A stretch of DNA of 64,000 nucleotides from Streptomyces sp. cf386. GTDB taxonomy: Bacteria; Actinomycetota; Actinomycetes; Streptomycetales; Streptomycetaceae. Position 1 is the first letter of the stretch; the number at the start of each line of letters is the position of its first letter. The stretch is taken from contig NZ_FNHV01000029.1 of the NCBI RefSeq assembly GCF_900103585.1, positions 32,256 to 96,255 on the forward strand. Direction: 5' to 3'. Shown here piece after piece: positions 46,691 through 55,697 of this stretch. The notes beneath the pieces were generated by a model. That model ran no database searches. It was not told the DNA's origin and saw nothing but the letters and a program-made list of their open reading frames with translations. A program made the translations under genes and the position numbers.

Positions 46691-48775
46691 GTGAGACCTT
46701 TACGTGCGTCGGCATTGCGGCAGGTTGCCGTTGGTGCCGTGCTGGCGCTATTGGCGGGGGCGGGCACGGCAGCGGCGGCCTCTACGCCGCCTGCGCCCGG
46801 TCTGGGAGCTTCCCCGGCCGCGGTGGCCGCAGCAGGGCCGCAGGATCTGGCGGCCATTGCCGCTGGGGGTGAGCGGCCGGTGTCCGGCAGGAGCCCCTCA
46901 GCCGGCCCGAAGTTCTCCAAGTCGGGAACCGTCTGGCGGGTGATTACCCCGGATGTGGTGCTGCGCAACACCGTGACCGACGCGGACGGCGACACCTCGA
47001 ATCTGACGTTCCAGGTGTACACCACGAACGCGGACGGCACTCCGAAGGCCGAGGTCGACCTCGACGGGACGGGCGAGTACGACGTGTTGGTGTCGTCGTA
47101 TGTGTCCTCCGGCGGGACGGCGAAGGTGACCGTGCCGTACGGCTTGCTCAAGCCCGGCGTGCTGTACAAGTTCCGCACCTCCGCCTACGACGGCAGCCTG
47201 TACGAGACGACCTGGTCCCCGTGGGCGGACTTCCGCATCGAGCCCTACATGAAGTTCCCCGCGGCGCAGACATCGTCGACGATCGACTCGACCCTGCAGG
47301 AACTCGACGAGATCAACCGGACGGATCCGGGTCCGGCCCTGCCGGCGTTCGACGCGAGCGGCGCGGTGAAGCGGGAGGCCACTCAGAAGCGGACCTGCGG
47401 CACGCAGGACGCCCAGGGCCGCCAGGTGTGCATCGAGCTGTCCGCTCCCACCAAGGAGTCCCAGGCCCGCGCGAAGCAGCGAGCCGAGGCGTTGCGCGAC
47501 GCTGAGGAGGCCAAGGCCCGCAAGGCCGGTAAGTCTCCTGCTGAGGCTGCCCGGGTGGCGGCTGCCGCGCCTGCGGTGGAGCTGGTCGACTGGTGTTATG
47601 ACAAGCCGGTGGGCAAGGACCTCATGAGCCGCACCGAGGCGTGCCTGAAGAACATCGGGTCGGCGAAGCTGACGTTCGTCGACATTGGGCGGGATGTGAC
47701 GATCGGCTTCGCCACGTTCGATTTCGAGCAGCGGATCAAGGCGTATCCGAACAAGGGCGCGTCCGGGTCGGACTTCGCCGAGTTCGACCAGCAGATCGCG
47801 ATCACGCCGGTCTCCATCGATCAGGAGCTTGAAGGCGTCACGATGAAGTGGAACGCCGGGCTGTCGTGCTCGTCGTGTGTGACGTCGAAGACTCGGTGGG
47901 CGGACAACCAGAACAACCCTGCGGGTGACAACGCCTACTGGGACGCGGACGACTGGAGCCCGACCAGCGGCCGGTGGGGCACCATCCAGACCACCTGGTC
48001 CGGCACGGGCAAGGAGACCATCGACCTGGGCTGGTCGGTGACCGCGACCGTGGACGCCAGCGACACCGCGAGCGACACGGCGAGCTTCGGGACCTCCGGG
48101 ATCGACAGCGTGCGGGAGCTTGCGCCGCGCTGCGACGACATCGTCAAGGGCTCGGCGCCGGGCTGTGTGCTGCCGTTCTTCAAGCTGGACTGGACGGTGG
48201 ACACCAACCTGTACCCGGCCGCCGGCGCGTACTACTGGTACATGCAGCAGGTGATGCCCGACCACGCCGGCTCCCGGCGGTGGGACTCGCTGATGCACTA
48301 CCTGGGTCCGGACACGCCGGTGAAGAACAGCGCCGGCGGTACGTGGACGTCGGACAACAGCCGTACCCGCGTGTGTGACAGCACCTGGAGTGTGCACCGG
48401 TCTGATGCGTCGGTGGGGTCGGTCGACTGTGACGAGTTCGCTATGGCCTCGACGCACGAGTCCGGCGGCTACCCCAACAGCGTGAACCTGGTGACGTCGG
48501 GCAGCAAGTGCGCCCAGCTGTTCACCGACAAGATGGGCGACGGTTCGGCGAACTTCGGCATCCTCGCGGACACCCGCACGGCGACGAACGGGCCGAGCGG
48601 TACGGAGCGGTGCGGGCGTGCGGCGATCCCCAGCGTGCAGAATCAGCGGGCGTTCAGCGGGTTCCCGGCTCCGTCGTGGCGGATGCTGGACGGTGACGGG
48701 TTCTTCGTGAACCTTCCGGGATTCGAGCACTGCACGTCGGCCGCGACGACCTGCACATGGCGCAAGATCGGCTGA
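46691..48775 (+). CDS. Secreted protein with C-terminal NucA/NucB-type DNase domain
   Basis: A protein of 694 residues from GTG 46691. The signal peptide (LRQVAVGAVLALLAGAGTAA) is followed by an Ig/fibronectin-like region (about 70-180), a charged coiled stretch (AKQRAEALRDAEEAKARKAG), a beta-rich middle, and a C-terminal domain of about 110 residues: CDEFAMASTHESGGYP (the CDEFPxAST block of NucA/NucB nucleases), then LFTDKMGDGSANFGILADTR, and DGDGFFVNLPGFEHC. Several Cys pairs fit an exported enzyme. It probably degrades DNA outside the cell or in a neighbour. A terminator separates it from the convergent SUKH gene. Confidence 0.78.
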   Translation: MRPLRASALRQVAVGAVLALLAGAGTAAAASTPPAPGLGASPAAVAAAGPQDLAAIAAGGERPVSGRSPSAGPKFSKSGTVWRVITPDVVLRNTVTDADGDTSNLTFQVYTTNADGTPKAEVDLDGTGEYDVLVSSYVSSGGTAKVTVPYGLLKPGVLYKFRTSAYDGSLYETTWSPWADFRIEPYMKFPAAQTSSTIDSTLQELDEINRTDPGPALPAFDASGAVKREATQKRTCGTQDAQGRQVCIELSAPTKESQARAKQRAEALRDAEEAKARKAGKSPAEAARVAAAAPAVELVDWCYDKPVGKDLMSRTEACLKNIGSAKLTFVDIGRDVTIGFATFDFEQRIKAYPNKGASGSDFAEFDQQIAITPVSIDQELEGVTMKWNAGLSCSSCVTSKTRWADNQNNPAGDNAYWDADDWSPTSGRWGTIQTTWSGTGKETIDLGWSVTATVDASDTASDTASFGTSGIDSVRELAPRCDDIVKGSAPGCVLPFFKLDWTVDTNLYPAAGAYYWYMQQVMPDHAGSRRWDSLMHYLGPDTPVKNSAGGTWTSDNSRTRVCDSTWSVHRSDASVGSVDCDEFAMASTHESGGYPNSVNLVTSGSKCAQLFTDKMGDGSANFGILADTRTATNGPSGTERCGRAAIPSVQNQRAFSGFPAPSWRMLDGDGFFVNLPGFEHCTSAATTCTWRKIG

Positions 48776-48804
48776 CGTAGCCTGCGCGGCAGCAGGTGCA
48801 GCAG

Positions 48805-48843
48805 GAAGGCGGGGCCGGTCTCACAGGGCCGGTCCCGCCTTCT
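48805..48843. terminator. Bidirectional terminator after the NucA/NucB gene
   Basis: GAAGGCGGGGCCGG pairs with CCGGTCCCGCCTTC (14 bp, one G-T pair). It serves both the nuclease gene and the convergent 49785-48853 gene. Confidence 0.8.
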
Positions 48844-48852
48844 CGTGTGTGG

Positions 48853-49785
48853 TCAGCCGGTCAGGGGCTGCCACCGCTCTTCCTGCGCGGAGTCGAGCCT
48901 GCTGCCCCACACCAGCGCCCCACCGACCACGCCGGGCTTGTCCCGCGTGGCCAGGGCCGGGGCCTCGAGCATGTCGGCGACGTCCTCCAGGTAGGTGACC
49001 AGCGTGTCGAGTTCGTCCCCGGGCCCTTCGTTGTAGCGGGACCAGCGGCCCAGGTAGCCGGTCGCAGCGTCCACGTACCAGCCCGAGGTGCGGTCAACTG
49101 GGCCGTAGGAGACGACCGGAATCCACGTCGGCTTCCACACGGTGATCCGGTCGTACTCGGGACGGCGGGCGTTGAGGGTGTCCTGGTGAGCCTGGGAATC
49201 CAACTGCTGCCGGTAGAAGTCGGCTACCGCGTCCAGACTCATCAGAGCCTGGTTACCGGGCAGGCATCCCCCGCCGTTGACGCCGTCGTCGCCTGCGGTC
49301 AAAAGCCACAGGGCGCGCAGGCCAGCGGGTATCCGGATGCCGAGGTCGCCTTCCAGGGCGGTGATGGTGGCAGGGCTCGCGCCGGCGCGGAGCGCAGCGT
49401 GGGAGTCGGGGGCATGGTGCTGAAGCCAGCGGGTGATGCGCTGCCAGACGTCGGTGATCTCTCGTCCGGTGACCTCGTCGGAGCCGGAAGCAGCAGGCTC
49501 CTGCTGGTCCTGGGCGTCGTCGGCGAGCTCGGCAGAGGGGGCGGCCAGGTTCACGTACCGGATCTCGATCCGGTCAGGCTCGCGTAGGTAGCCGATCGCC
49601 AGGTCGGGGCAGTCCTCGAACAGGTCGCCGTCGACCATCACGGTAAGGATGCCGGGCAGACCCGAGGGCTGGCCCATGTCCGGGTCGTCGGCCAACTGGC
49701 CGGCCAGGACCTTCAGAGCGTACGGGACGCCGACCCCGAGCTGGGCGGCGGAGTCACGCACGTGCTGGGGGAACTCGACGATCAC
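48853..49785 (-). CDS. SUKH (SMI1/KNR4) protein with an extra N-terminal domain
   Basis: A protein of 310 residues. Residues about 115-310 form a SUKH-type immunity domain: HAALRAGASPATITALEGDL, then IRIPAGLRALWLLTAGDDGV, then WIPVVSYGPVDRTSGWYVDA and LVTYLEDVADMLE. Residues 1-85 form a separate small alpha-beta unit (PYALKVLAGQLADDP, LAIGYLREPDRIEIRYVNLA) that resembles RelE/ParE-type folds in outline. An acidic linker joins the two. SUKH proteins neutralise many nuclease toxins; the nearest candidate is the convergent NucA/NucB protein. The N-terminal assignment is weak. Confidence 0.7.
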   Translation of the reverse strand: MIVEFPQHVRDSAAQLGVGVPYALKVLAGQLADDPDMGQPSGLPGILTVMVDGDLFEDCPDLAIGYLREPDRIEIRYVNLAAPSAELADDAQDQQEPAASGSDEVTGREITDVWQRITRWLQHHAPDSHAALRAGASPATITALEGDLGIRIPAGLRALWLLTAGDDGVNGGGCLPGNQALMSLDAVADFYRQQLDSQAHQDTLNARRPEYDRITVWKPTWIPVVSYGPVDRTSGWYVDAATGYLGRWSRYNEGPGDELDTLVTYLEDVADMLEAPALATRDKPGVVGGALVWGSRLDSAQEERWQPLTG

Positions 49786-49892
49786 GGCCTGCTGCTCCTT
49801 GTTGGTCGGGGAGTGCGTTGCCCCTCACACAGTAGGCCGCTCGCACTCAGCCCCGGGTGGTGCGATAGAGCCCCAACCGGGCGAAGCGCGAC

Positions 49893-50465
49893 TCACAATT
49901 CCTCTGATTGCGCTGCAATTACTATGTGAGCAGCTGAAATGAACGCCTCCCGTGCCTCCCCATGGGCCTCAGGGCGGGTGTCGAGAAACACGCCTCGTTG
50001 CTCTTCACCGCCGGCAGGATCAAATATGTGCGGGTTCTCAGCTAGGTGATCCAAGAGAGCAAGCATAGGAGCGTGCAAGCACTGCGCAGCCTCCGCAAGT
50101 TCCAGGGGACCGAGCGTGCAAACCCGAGACACCAGTCCCGCAACAGCAAGGCACCTCATACCCATCTGCTGCTGAGACAGCTGCTCCGCCTCCTCTAACT
50201 CCCCTCGCTCAATGTGGCCCCAGAAGAGCCCCTCCTCCCGTATCCATTCGTCAGCCTCCCTGGTCAGAGCCTCGCATGCATCCAAGCGCAGTTGCCGCAG
50301 CCAGTGCTGGTGCTCTGCACGAGCCTGGTCCCGCACCTGCTGGCGTGTGGCTTGAGCCGTCTTTTCTGCACCGATGCGCGCACCGATGATCGCAGCGACA
50401 CCGCCCACGATGGCTCCTGTGAGACCTACTGCCCCGGTGATGAACGATTCCCACCCTTGACCCAT
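49893..50465 (-). CDS. Membrane-anchored helical protein, unknown function
   Basis: A protein of 190 residues from ATG 50465 (MGQGWESFITGAVGLTGAIV); a longer upstream frame is not protein-like. One transmembrane segment (about 10-29) is followed by long charged helices (IGAEKTAQATRQQVRDQARA, EEGLFWGHIERGELEEAEQL). Divergent from the 50776 gene, which has the same plan. No function known. Confidence 0.6.
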   Translation of the reverse strand: MGQGWESFITGAVGLTGAIVGGVAAIIGARIGAEKTAQATRQQVRDQARAEHQHWLRQLRLDACEALTREADEWIREEGLFWGHIERGELEEAEQLSQQQMGMRCLAVAGLVSRVCTLGPLELAEAAQCLHAPMLALLDHLAENPHIFDPAGGEEQRGVFLDTRPEAHGEAREAFISAAHIVIAAQSEEL

Positions 50466-50775
50466 ACCAACACCCTGCCCTGGTCGGCCGTTCACAGATC
50501 CGGTGCACGAATCAGTGGGCTGGCTTCCCGCGGCCCCGGCGCGCACAGGCAGCCTCATTAGGCCCGTCAGGAGAGCGTGCTGACCTGGTGGATCGCCTTC
50601 GCGTATCGCATCCTTGGTCGGTAGCGGGGTCGAGTCCTTGCCACCGCCGCGGCCTACAGCGGCCCCGCCCACCACAAGAAGGGCACCAAACCCCGGCGCA
50701 CCGAGGAGCGGCAAACTGGACGGCCTGGGCCATGTGCGGCGGGCACGAGGCCGAAGAAGTTCACGGGGTACGTCG

Positions 50776-51300
50776 GTGGATCTCAGCTCAGCGATCATCG
50801 CGGTGGCAGGCGTCGCAGGAACCCTCGGAGGGGCGCTACTCACCCAGCGCGGCTCCGAACGAGCAAAGCGCCGGGAGATAGAGCTCGTTCGAGAACATGA
50901 GGAGATCCGCGAGAACCGATCACTGCGACGCACCTGCTATGTGGAACTCAACCGAGATGCCCGGCAGTTCACCACCGCACTCAACCGCCACCTCCACGTC
51001 ATGAGGGAACGCGGCGTACAGGACGCCGACAGCGACGCACTCGAGGAGGCGAAGAACGCGCACCGCGATCGATACTCCGAAGCACAGATGATCGCCCCCG
51101 AAGAAGTGCTCATGCGAGCGAGTGCCGTCAACCAAGCCCTGAACAAGGTCTACGGCCAGGTCAAGCGCCTCGAGCGCGGTGCCCCCGAACCAGGCGAAAC
51201 CATGGAGACCGCGGCCCAGGCCCAGTACAGGGTCTGGGACATGCTCCGAACCATGAGAACCGCTATGCGCCACGACCTCGGTGTGTCGCATGAAGACTGA
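50776..51300 (+). CDS. Membrane-anchored coiled-coil protein, unknown function
   Basis: A protein of 174 residues from GTG 50776. Transmembrane segment LSSAIIAVAGVAGTLGGALL, then a charged coiled coil (RGSERAKRREIELVREHEEI, RENRSLRRTC) and further helices to the C-terminus (YRVWDMLRTMRTAMRHDLGV). Same architecture as the 11065 and 49893 proteins. The frame is open further upstream but that part has no coding look. Unknown role; such proteins are abundant in Streptomyces accessory regions. Confidence 0.6.
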   Translation: MDLSSAIIAVAGVAGTLGGALLTQRGSERAKRREIELVREHEEIRENRSLRRTCYVELNRDARQFTTALNRHLHVMRERGVQDADSDALEEAKNAHRDRYSEAQMIAPEEVLMRASAVNQALNKVYGQVKRLERGAPEPGETMETAAQAQYRVWDMLRTMRTAMRHDLGVSHED

Positions 51301-51533
51301 GAGCTGGCACTCAGCTCCGTGCGAGCTCTCTTTTCTGCCTCGACCAGCCAAGAACTGATCGGGGCAGAGGGCAAAATGCAAGCTCCCGTCAGAACCCCGT
51401 TCTCTCCGAGGTCCGCCGCGGCCCGGAAGACGTTGCACGCGGCGCGCGCCTGTGACTGTAAGTGGTCGGTTCGTGGGGTGATGTCTGTTTCCGGCTGGGG
51501 TTGGAGCAAGGCCGCTGGTGGGGGCTGCGTCGG
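51301..51533. other. Short intergenic region
   Basis: No gene seen; it lies between the 50776 gene and IS-associated debris. Confidence 0.4.
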
Positions 51534-51912
51534 TTATTGCTTCCTGGCGAAGTTGCCGGTGTCGGCCTCGGTGAGGATGCCGAGTTTGACCAGGCGTTTC
51601 AGCTTGGCGCGGGTGCCTTCGACGTTCTTCGGCAGCAGTTCGTAGCCGAGGGCTTCGCAGACGTACTTGGCCCGCAGGGGCCCGGTCGCATGGTTGAAGG
51701 CGGCCAGGATGCGGGGGCAGTCGGGGTGCTCGGGCAGGTCCGGGGCGGCGGCGGGAGTCGGTCGGCGAGGCCGGTGACGGTCTTGCGGGTGATCGCAAGG
51801 TGGTCCAGATGGGTCTCGGCCTCTCGTAGCCGGGTCTGCAGGTCGTCGATCTGTGCGCGGAGGTCGTCGGCCAGGGCCCGGGCGGCGTCTTCCTGGAGGT
51901 CCAGGCGCCCAC
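51534..51912 (-). pseudogene. IS-associated protein, frameshifted
   Basis: The minus strand reads DLQEDAARALADDLRAQIDD and LREAETHLDHLAITRKTVTG, then after a shift in a C-run near 51755 continues APDLPEHPDCPRILAAFNHA, RAKYVCEALGYELLPKNVEG, RAKLKRLVKLGILTEADTG, ending at 51534. This coiled-coil plus winged-helix protein is common beside insertion sequences in Streptomyces. A single-base indel breaks it. Confidence 0.6.
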
Positions 51913-51976
51913 TTACGAAGCAGCAGTCAGCCTGTCCTCGTTCCTGCTCTGGGCAAGATCCGTTTGAAGACGGGCC

Positions 51977-52144
51977 CTAGAGCCACACCAGTCCGGCATA
52001 CCGTTCCCGCTCGGTGCGTACCGATTCGCGGGAGCGGATCGCTTTTTTGACGAGCGCCCGCATGTGCGCTCCGTGGACGTGCCGGGCTGCCAGACCGGCA
52101 GCCGCGGCCACAAGTAGTGGTGCCATGTCGGTCAGTGTTCCCAC
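51977..52144 (-). CDS. Small protein with N-terminal hydrophobic stretch
   Basis: 55 residues from GTG 52144 (GGAG five bases upstream). Hydrophobic start (MAPLLVAAAAGLAARHV) and basic tail (RALVKKAIRSRESVRTERER). Coding use is fair. It lies between the transposition genes and the IS debris; no function seen. It is too short to be a TniQ. Confidence 0.4.
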   Translation of the reverse strand: MGTLTDMAPLLVAAAAGLAARHVHGAHMRALVKKAIRSRESVRTERERYAGLVWL

Positions 52145-52213
52145 GTCGTCTCCATCGGCCGGTTCCCTCACCCGCCCGCAGGCGGTCTTCACCACAGAAA
52201 AGGCGGCAGCTGG

Positions 52214-52350
52214 TCAAAATGCTGCATTGGTGGCGGAGTTGACGACCTGCATCCAGGCCTCCAGGTCGACCGGCCCGTACGGTGTGCTGGTTGTGACGGC
52301 CTGGTCGTTGGTCGACACCTCCCGGAGGGGGATGTGCCAGCTGCTCCCCC
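52214..52350 (-). pseudogene. Protein fragment downstream of the TnsC-like gene
   Basis: The minus strand reads WHIPLREVSTNDQAVTTSTP and YGPVDLEAWMQVVNSATNAA before a stop at 52214. It looks like the end of a real protein, but the upstream part changes frame near 52345. It sits where a third transposition gene might be expected, but I see no TniQ motif. Confidence 0.35.
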
Positions 52351-52464
52351 GCGTTGAGGGCAACCAGGCGTGGGGTATCGCTGATAGCTGTCCGGTGCCG
52401 CACCGCCGGCTGCGGTGGCGGTGCGGGTGCGCCCAGACGTGGGGGGCGTGGTTGTGGGAGTGCT

Positions 52465-53334
52465 TCAGTCGGTGTGGCGTTGGGTGGGGTCGAGGCGGCT
52501 GAGGACAGCTCGTACGAGGTCCCGACTGTAGGGCGGAAGGGATGCGGCTGTGCCGTGTGGAGTGGGCGTGTGCGGCGCTTTTGCGGAACTGGGATCCTTC
52601 GCGTCGGTGCCACCGTGCTCGGCCCAGAGCAGGTAGGTGATTTTGGCCCACTGGCGGAAGTTGCCGTGGCAGGCGACGTCGTCGATCCACAGCAGTTCGT
52701 CTGCGGGTACGTCCGCCCACAGTGGGTGGTACTCGGGGATGACGGTGAGGACTTCGGTCGGTGTGAGGGGCTTGTAGCGTTGCCAGACGAGGATGCGGGA
52801 GTCCAGCGCCGGACGGTTCTTGATCTTCTGGTAGCAGGTTTCGGCTCCGACCAAGACGACGGCGAGGCGGGTGTCCTCGTCGTCCCAGAGTTCGCGGATG
52901 AATTCGAAGGCCCGGGTGTCGAGCCACTGTGCTTCGTCGACGACCAGGACGCGTGAGGTCTCGGACAGGGCTTCCTTGAGCATGGCTTCGCAGCGGGTGC
53001 TGTTGAGGGGGGCCTCGCCGGGCAGGTCGAGCCTCTTGTACAGTGCGGCGCGCAGGGCCTGGATTTTGGCGGAGCCGACTTTGATGCGCAGGGTGGTGTG
53101 GGGGGCGAGGTCGTCGAGGTGGCTGTTGACGGCGAAGGTCTTGCCCAGGCCGACGCCGCCGTGGACGCACATGATGGCGCCCTTGCCGGCGTCGGCGTTG
53201 AGGGTGGTGACAAGGTTGGCGTAGGTCTCTGCGCTGGCCTGGGTCAGCATGGCGCGGGCGCCGGGTAGGCCCATGTAGTGGTAGTTGGGGCCGGCGGTCG
53301 GCTGGTTTTCGGCCGTGGTGGTCGGGTGGGTCAC
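52465..53334 (-). CDS. TnsC/TniB-like AAA+ ATPase
   Basis: A protein of 289 residues from GTG 53334, overlapping the TnsB-like stop by 4 bp (GTGA). Walker A HGGVGLGKT (about 59-67), Walker B RVLVVDEAQW (D133, E134), sensor and arginine-finger regions (AVVLVGAETCYQKIKNRP; ILVWQRYKPLT). It matches the ATP-dependent target-selection partners of Mu/Tn7-type transposases (TnsC, TniB, MuB). The last about 40 residues are Pro/Ser-rich and may bind the transposase. Last gene of the run that begins with cas3. Confidence 0.82.
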   Translation of the reverse strand: MTHPTTTAENQPTAGPNYHYMGLPGARAMLTQASAETYANLVTTLNADAGKGAIMCVHGGVGLGKTFAVNSHLDDLAPHTTLRIKVGSAKIQALRAALYKRLDLPGEAPLNSTRCEAMLKEALSETSRVLVVDEAQWLDTRAFEFIRELWDDEDTRLAVVLVGAETCYQKIKNRPALDSRILVWQRYKPLTPTEVLTVIPEYHPLWADVPADELLWIDDVACHGNFRQWAKITYLLWAEHGGTDAKDPSSAKAPHTPTPHGTAASLPPYSRDLVRAVLSRLDPTQRHTD

Positions 53335-54923
53335 TCGGTGTCCTGGGGTTTGGGGTCGGGCCGGGGTTTGGTCCAGCGGGCGGAGTCGGGCTGGGGCCGG
53401 TTGAGGAGGTCGGGCCGGGCCTCGGCCTGCAGGTGACCGTGACATTCCGGTGTCTGCAGTTCGCGTAGCTGGGCGGTTGCTTGGCTGGCGGTGAGCCGGT
53501 TGAGGGGCTCGGGCGCGGCGGTGACGCTGGTGGCGGCGTAGCGGGGTGTGGCGTTCTTGCGGGCTCGGCGGGCTTTGGCGGCGTAGCGGTCGGCTTCGCG
53601 TCGGCGGGCGTTGCGCAGTGCGCGGGCTTGGCGGGGGCTCATCTCGTCGCTGCGGAAGGCGGGGCCGCGGTAGGTGAGGGTGTCGGCGTCGTAGAGCTCG
53701 ACGCGGTGGTAGTGGTGGGGTTCGTGGCGCAGGCGGACCATCTCGCCGGCGCTTGAGTGGCCGTGCATCCAGTCGCCGACGTAGTAGGCGCTCTTCCAGC
53801 GGACGCCCTTGCTGGTGATCTTCCGGGGTGGGCCGCCGTCGGTGAGGGTGTAGGTGTGCAGGTCGCTGGGGTCGAGGGTGTCGATGGGGGTGAGGTCGGC
53901 GTGCCAGGCCTGGGCGGGGGTGCGCCGGTGGAGGCGGGCGATGGTGTGGTCGTTGTTCCACCAGTCCACCCAGTCGAGGACGACGGTGATGAAGGTTTCG
54001 TAGTCGAGGAGGTCTTCCAGGGCCCACAGGGGCTGGCCGCGGCGGTCGCGGCGGCTTCGGGGGGTGTGGGCGTAGCCGGGCAGTCCTTTGAACAGCATGT
54101 GCTTGGCGGCGCCGTTGATGGCTTCGACGGTGCCTTTGAGGTGGGGGCTGTAGGGCGGCAGGACGATCAGTTCGGTGCCGAACTTTTTGAACGCCTCGTC
54201 CACGCACTTGCCCAGGAAGTCGCGGCCGCGGTCGGTGCGGATCTTGCGGGGGATGCCGCCGAAGGGCCGGTGGTGATCAGTGCAGAGGATGGCGTCGCGG
54301 GCGGCGGCCAGGATGGCGTCCTGGCTGGGCTGGTGGGGGGTGATGGCCAGCCCGCAGATGACGGCGGTGGTGTGGTCGATGAACCAGGTGATCCAGGGTT
54401 TGCGGCGGCGTCCGTCGACGTTGACGAAGACGCTGGCTTCGACGTGGTCGGTCTCCCAGACGTCGTTGCGGTTGCCGTGTGGGCGCAAGGCGTGCACGTC
54501 GTGTCGGCGGCGGGCGGCTTCGCCCCCTCTGAGGGCAGCACGCTGGCCGGGCGTGAGTTCCCGGTCTACAGCGCGGTAAAAGGTTGCCTGGGATACGCGG
54601 GGTGGGCTGCCGAAGATGCCGTCGGCGACGAGTTCGCGGTAGGTGGCTGCCGCGTTGCCGTTCCATCGGGCCAGGGCTTCGTGCATGGCCGGGGTGAGGG
54701 TGAAGTGGCGGCGGCCTTGGGGGGTGTAGGTGCCGTTGTGGGTGTCGGCGTTGTCCATCCAGCGGCGCACGGTGCGCCAGTGGACGGTGAAGGCGGCGGC
54801 GACGGTGCGGACATCGTGGTGAGCGAGGCGGTCTGCGTCGCGCAGGCGCAGCAGTCGGCGTACGGCGGCGGCGCGCAGGGATGTGGTGTCGTAGGGGCCG
54901 TCGGGTGGAGGTGTGGCGGGCAC
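53331..54923 (-). CDS. TnsB/MuA-type DDE transposase
   Basis: A protein of 530 residues. N-terminal HTH units (about 15-60, AVRRLLRLRDADRLAHHDVR, TVAAAFTVHWRTVRRWM; and about 75-125) bind transposon ends. The catalytic core carries D159 (DVWETDHVEASVFV), D231 (IRTDRGRDFLG) and E267 (HLKGTVEAINGAAK): exactly 35 residues separate the last two, a DD35E. A Mu-type C-terminal barrel (about 370-440, SKGVRWKSAYYVGDWM) and a basic tail follow. It starts 54 bp after the cas6e stop, same strand, and couples to the TnsC-like gene. No TnsA or TniQ is visible in the window. Confidence 0.87.
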   Translation of the reverse strand: MPATPPPDGPYDTTSLRAAAVRRLLRLRDADRLAHHDVRTVAAAFTVHWRTVRRWMDNADTHNGTYTPQGRRHFTLTPAMHEALARWNGNAAATYRELVADGIFGSPPRVSQATFYRAVDRELTPGQRAALRGGEAARRRHDVHALRPHGNRNDVWETDHVEASVFVNVDGRRRKPWITWFIDHTTAVICGLAITPHQPSQDAILAAARDAILCTDHHRPFGGIPRKIRTDRGRDFLGKCVDEAFKKFGTELIVLPPYSPHLKGTVEAINGAAKHMLFKGLPGYAHTPRSRRDRRGQPLWALEDLLDYETFITVVLDWVDWWNNDHTIARLHRRTPAQAWHADLTPIDTLDPSDLHTYTLTDGGPPRKITSKGVRWKSAYYVGDWMHGHSSAGEMVRLRHEPHHYHRVELYDADTLTYRGPAFRSDEMSPRQARALRNARRREADRYAAKARRARKNATPRYAATSVTAAPEPLNRLTASQATAQLRELQTPECHGHLQAEARPDLLNRPQPDSARWTKPRPDPKPQDTE

Positions 54924-54977
54924 GGAGGGCGGGCCTTCTTGTCGTCTCCTGCAGGAGTCTTGGCGGGGCGGGAGTGG

Positions 54978-55697
54978 TCAGGCGGGGGCGAGGGAGAGCA
55001 GTCCGGCGCCGTAGGGCTTGCCGCGGCCGATGCCGGTGAGCAGGGCGTGGCGCAGCCGGTCGGGTTCGGTGATGGTGGCCAGGCCGTCGAAGCGGGTCAG
55101 CGCATGCTGGGCGCCGGGGGCGGGGTTGGTTTCACCGGGCTCGGTGGCGGTGTTGGGGCGCTTGCGGGGGCGGCGGAAGCGGGCGGGGGTGGTGTCGGTG
55201 GTGGTCAGGGCGAGGCCGGCCTGGTGGGCGCGGCGCTGCCACCAGGCGAGTGCGTCATCTCCGTAGAGGGCGATGACCTTCCTGCCGTTCTTGTTGTCGA
55301 CGGGTTGGTGGTTGTCGAGGGCGCGGCGGACAGCGCTGGCGTTGGCGGTGATGCGGTAGCGCACCGCTCGGCCGGGGTCGAGCGCTTGGAACATGGGGTG
55401 CAGGGCGCGGGTTTCGGCGCTGCCGTAGTCCTGGGGCAGGCGGGTGAGGTCGGGCGGCTGGTGGGACTGGATGAGCAGGGTGGGCGGGGTGTCGTCGGTG
55501 GCGTCTTCCAGGCGGAAGAGCAGGCCGGCCTTTTGGCGGGGGTGTTTGCCGAGGCCGTCGGGGACCAGGAGCATCACGGTCTTGTGCAGGCGGATGGTGT
55601 CGGTCAGGTCGCGGCGGACGGTCTTGCTGCGGCGGTTGAGGCGGATCCGGGTCAGCGTCGCTGTCGTGGCGAGGGTCTCGGCGGGTGTGCTGGTCAC
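54978..55697 (-). CDS. cas6e: CRISPR-associated endoribonuclease Cas6e
   Basis: A protein of 239 residues (Cse3/CasE). It cuts the pre-crRNA repeats and stays on the 3' handle in Cascade. H38 in DTIRLHKTVMLLVPDG aligns with the catalytic His of the family. The C-terminal glycine-rich loop is GIGRGKPYGAGLLSLAP. It overlaps cas5e by 4 bp (ATGA, 55697/55694). Normally cas1 and cas2 would follow; here the TnsB-like gene does. Confidence 0.92.
   Translation of the reverse strand: MTSTPAETLATTATLTRIRLNRRSKTVRRDLTDTIRLHKTVMLLVPDGLGKHPRQKAGLLFRLEDATDDTPPTLLIQSHQPPDLTRLPQDYGSAETRALHPMFQALDPGRAVRYRITANASAVRRALDNHQPVDNKNGRKVIALYGDDALAWWQRRAHQAGLALTTTDTTPARFRRPRKRPNTATEPGETNPAPGAQHALTRFDGLATITEPDRLRHALLTGIGRGKPYGAGLLSLAPA

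Noticed and set aside
52214..52465. A possible TniQ downstream of the TnsC-like gene
   Set aside because: Only a short, frame-broken fragment exists; no zinc-finger or TniQ motif.
52465..54923. Reading the tnsB-tnsC pair as a classic IS21 element
   Set aside because: The order (transposase then ATPase) would fit IS21, but the transposase has a Mu/Tn7-type C-terminal barrel and DD35E context, and I see no IS21-like ends next to the pair. Not fully excluded without a search.
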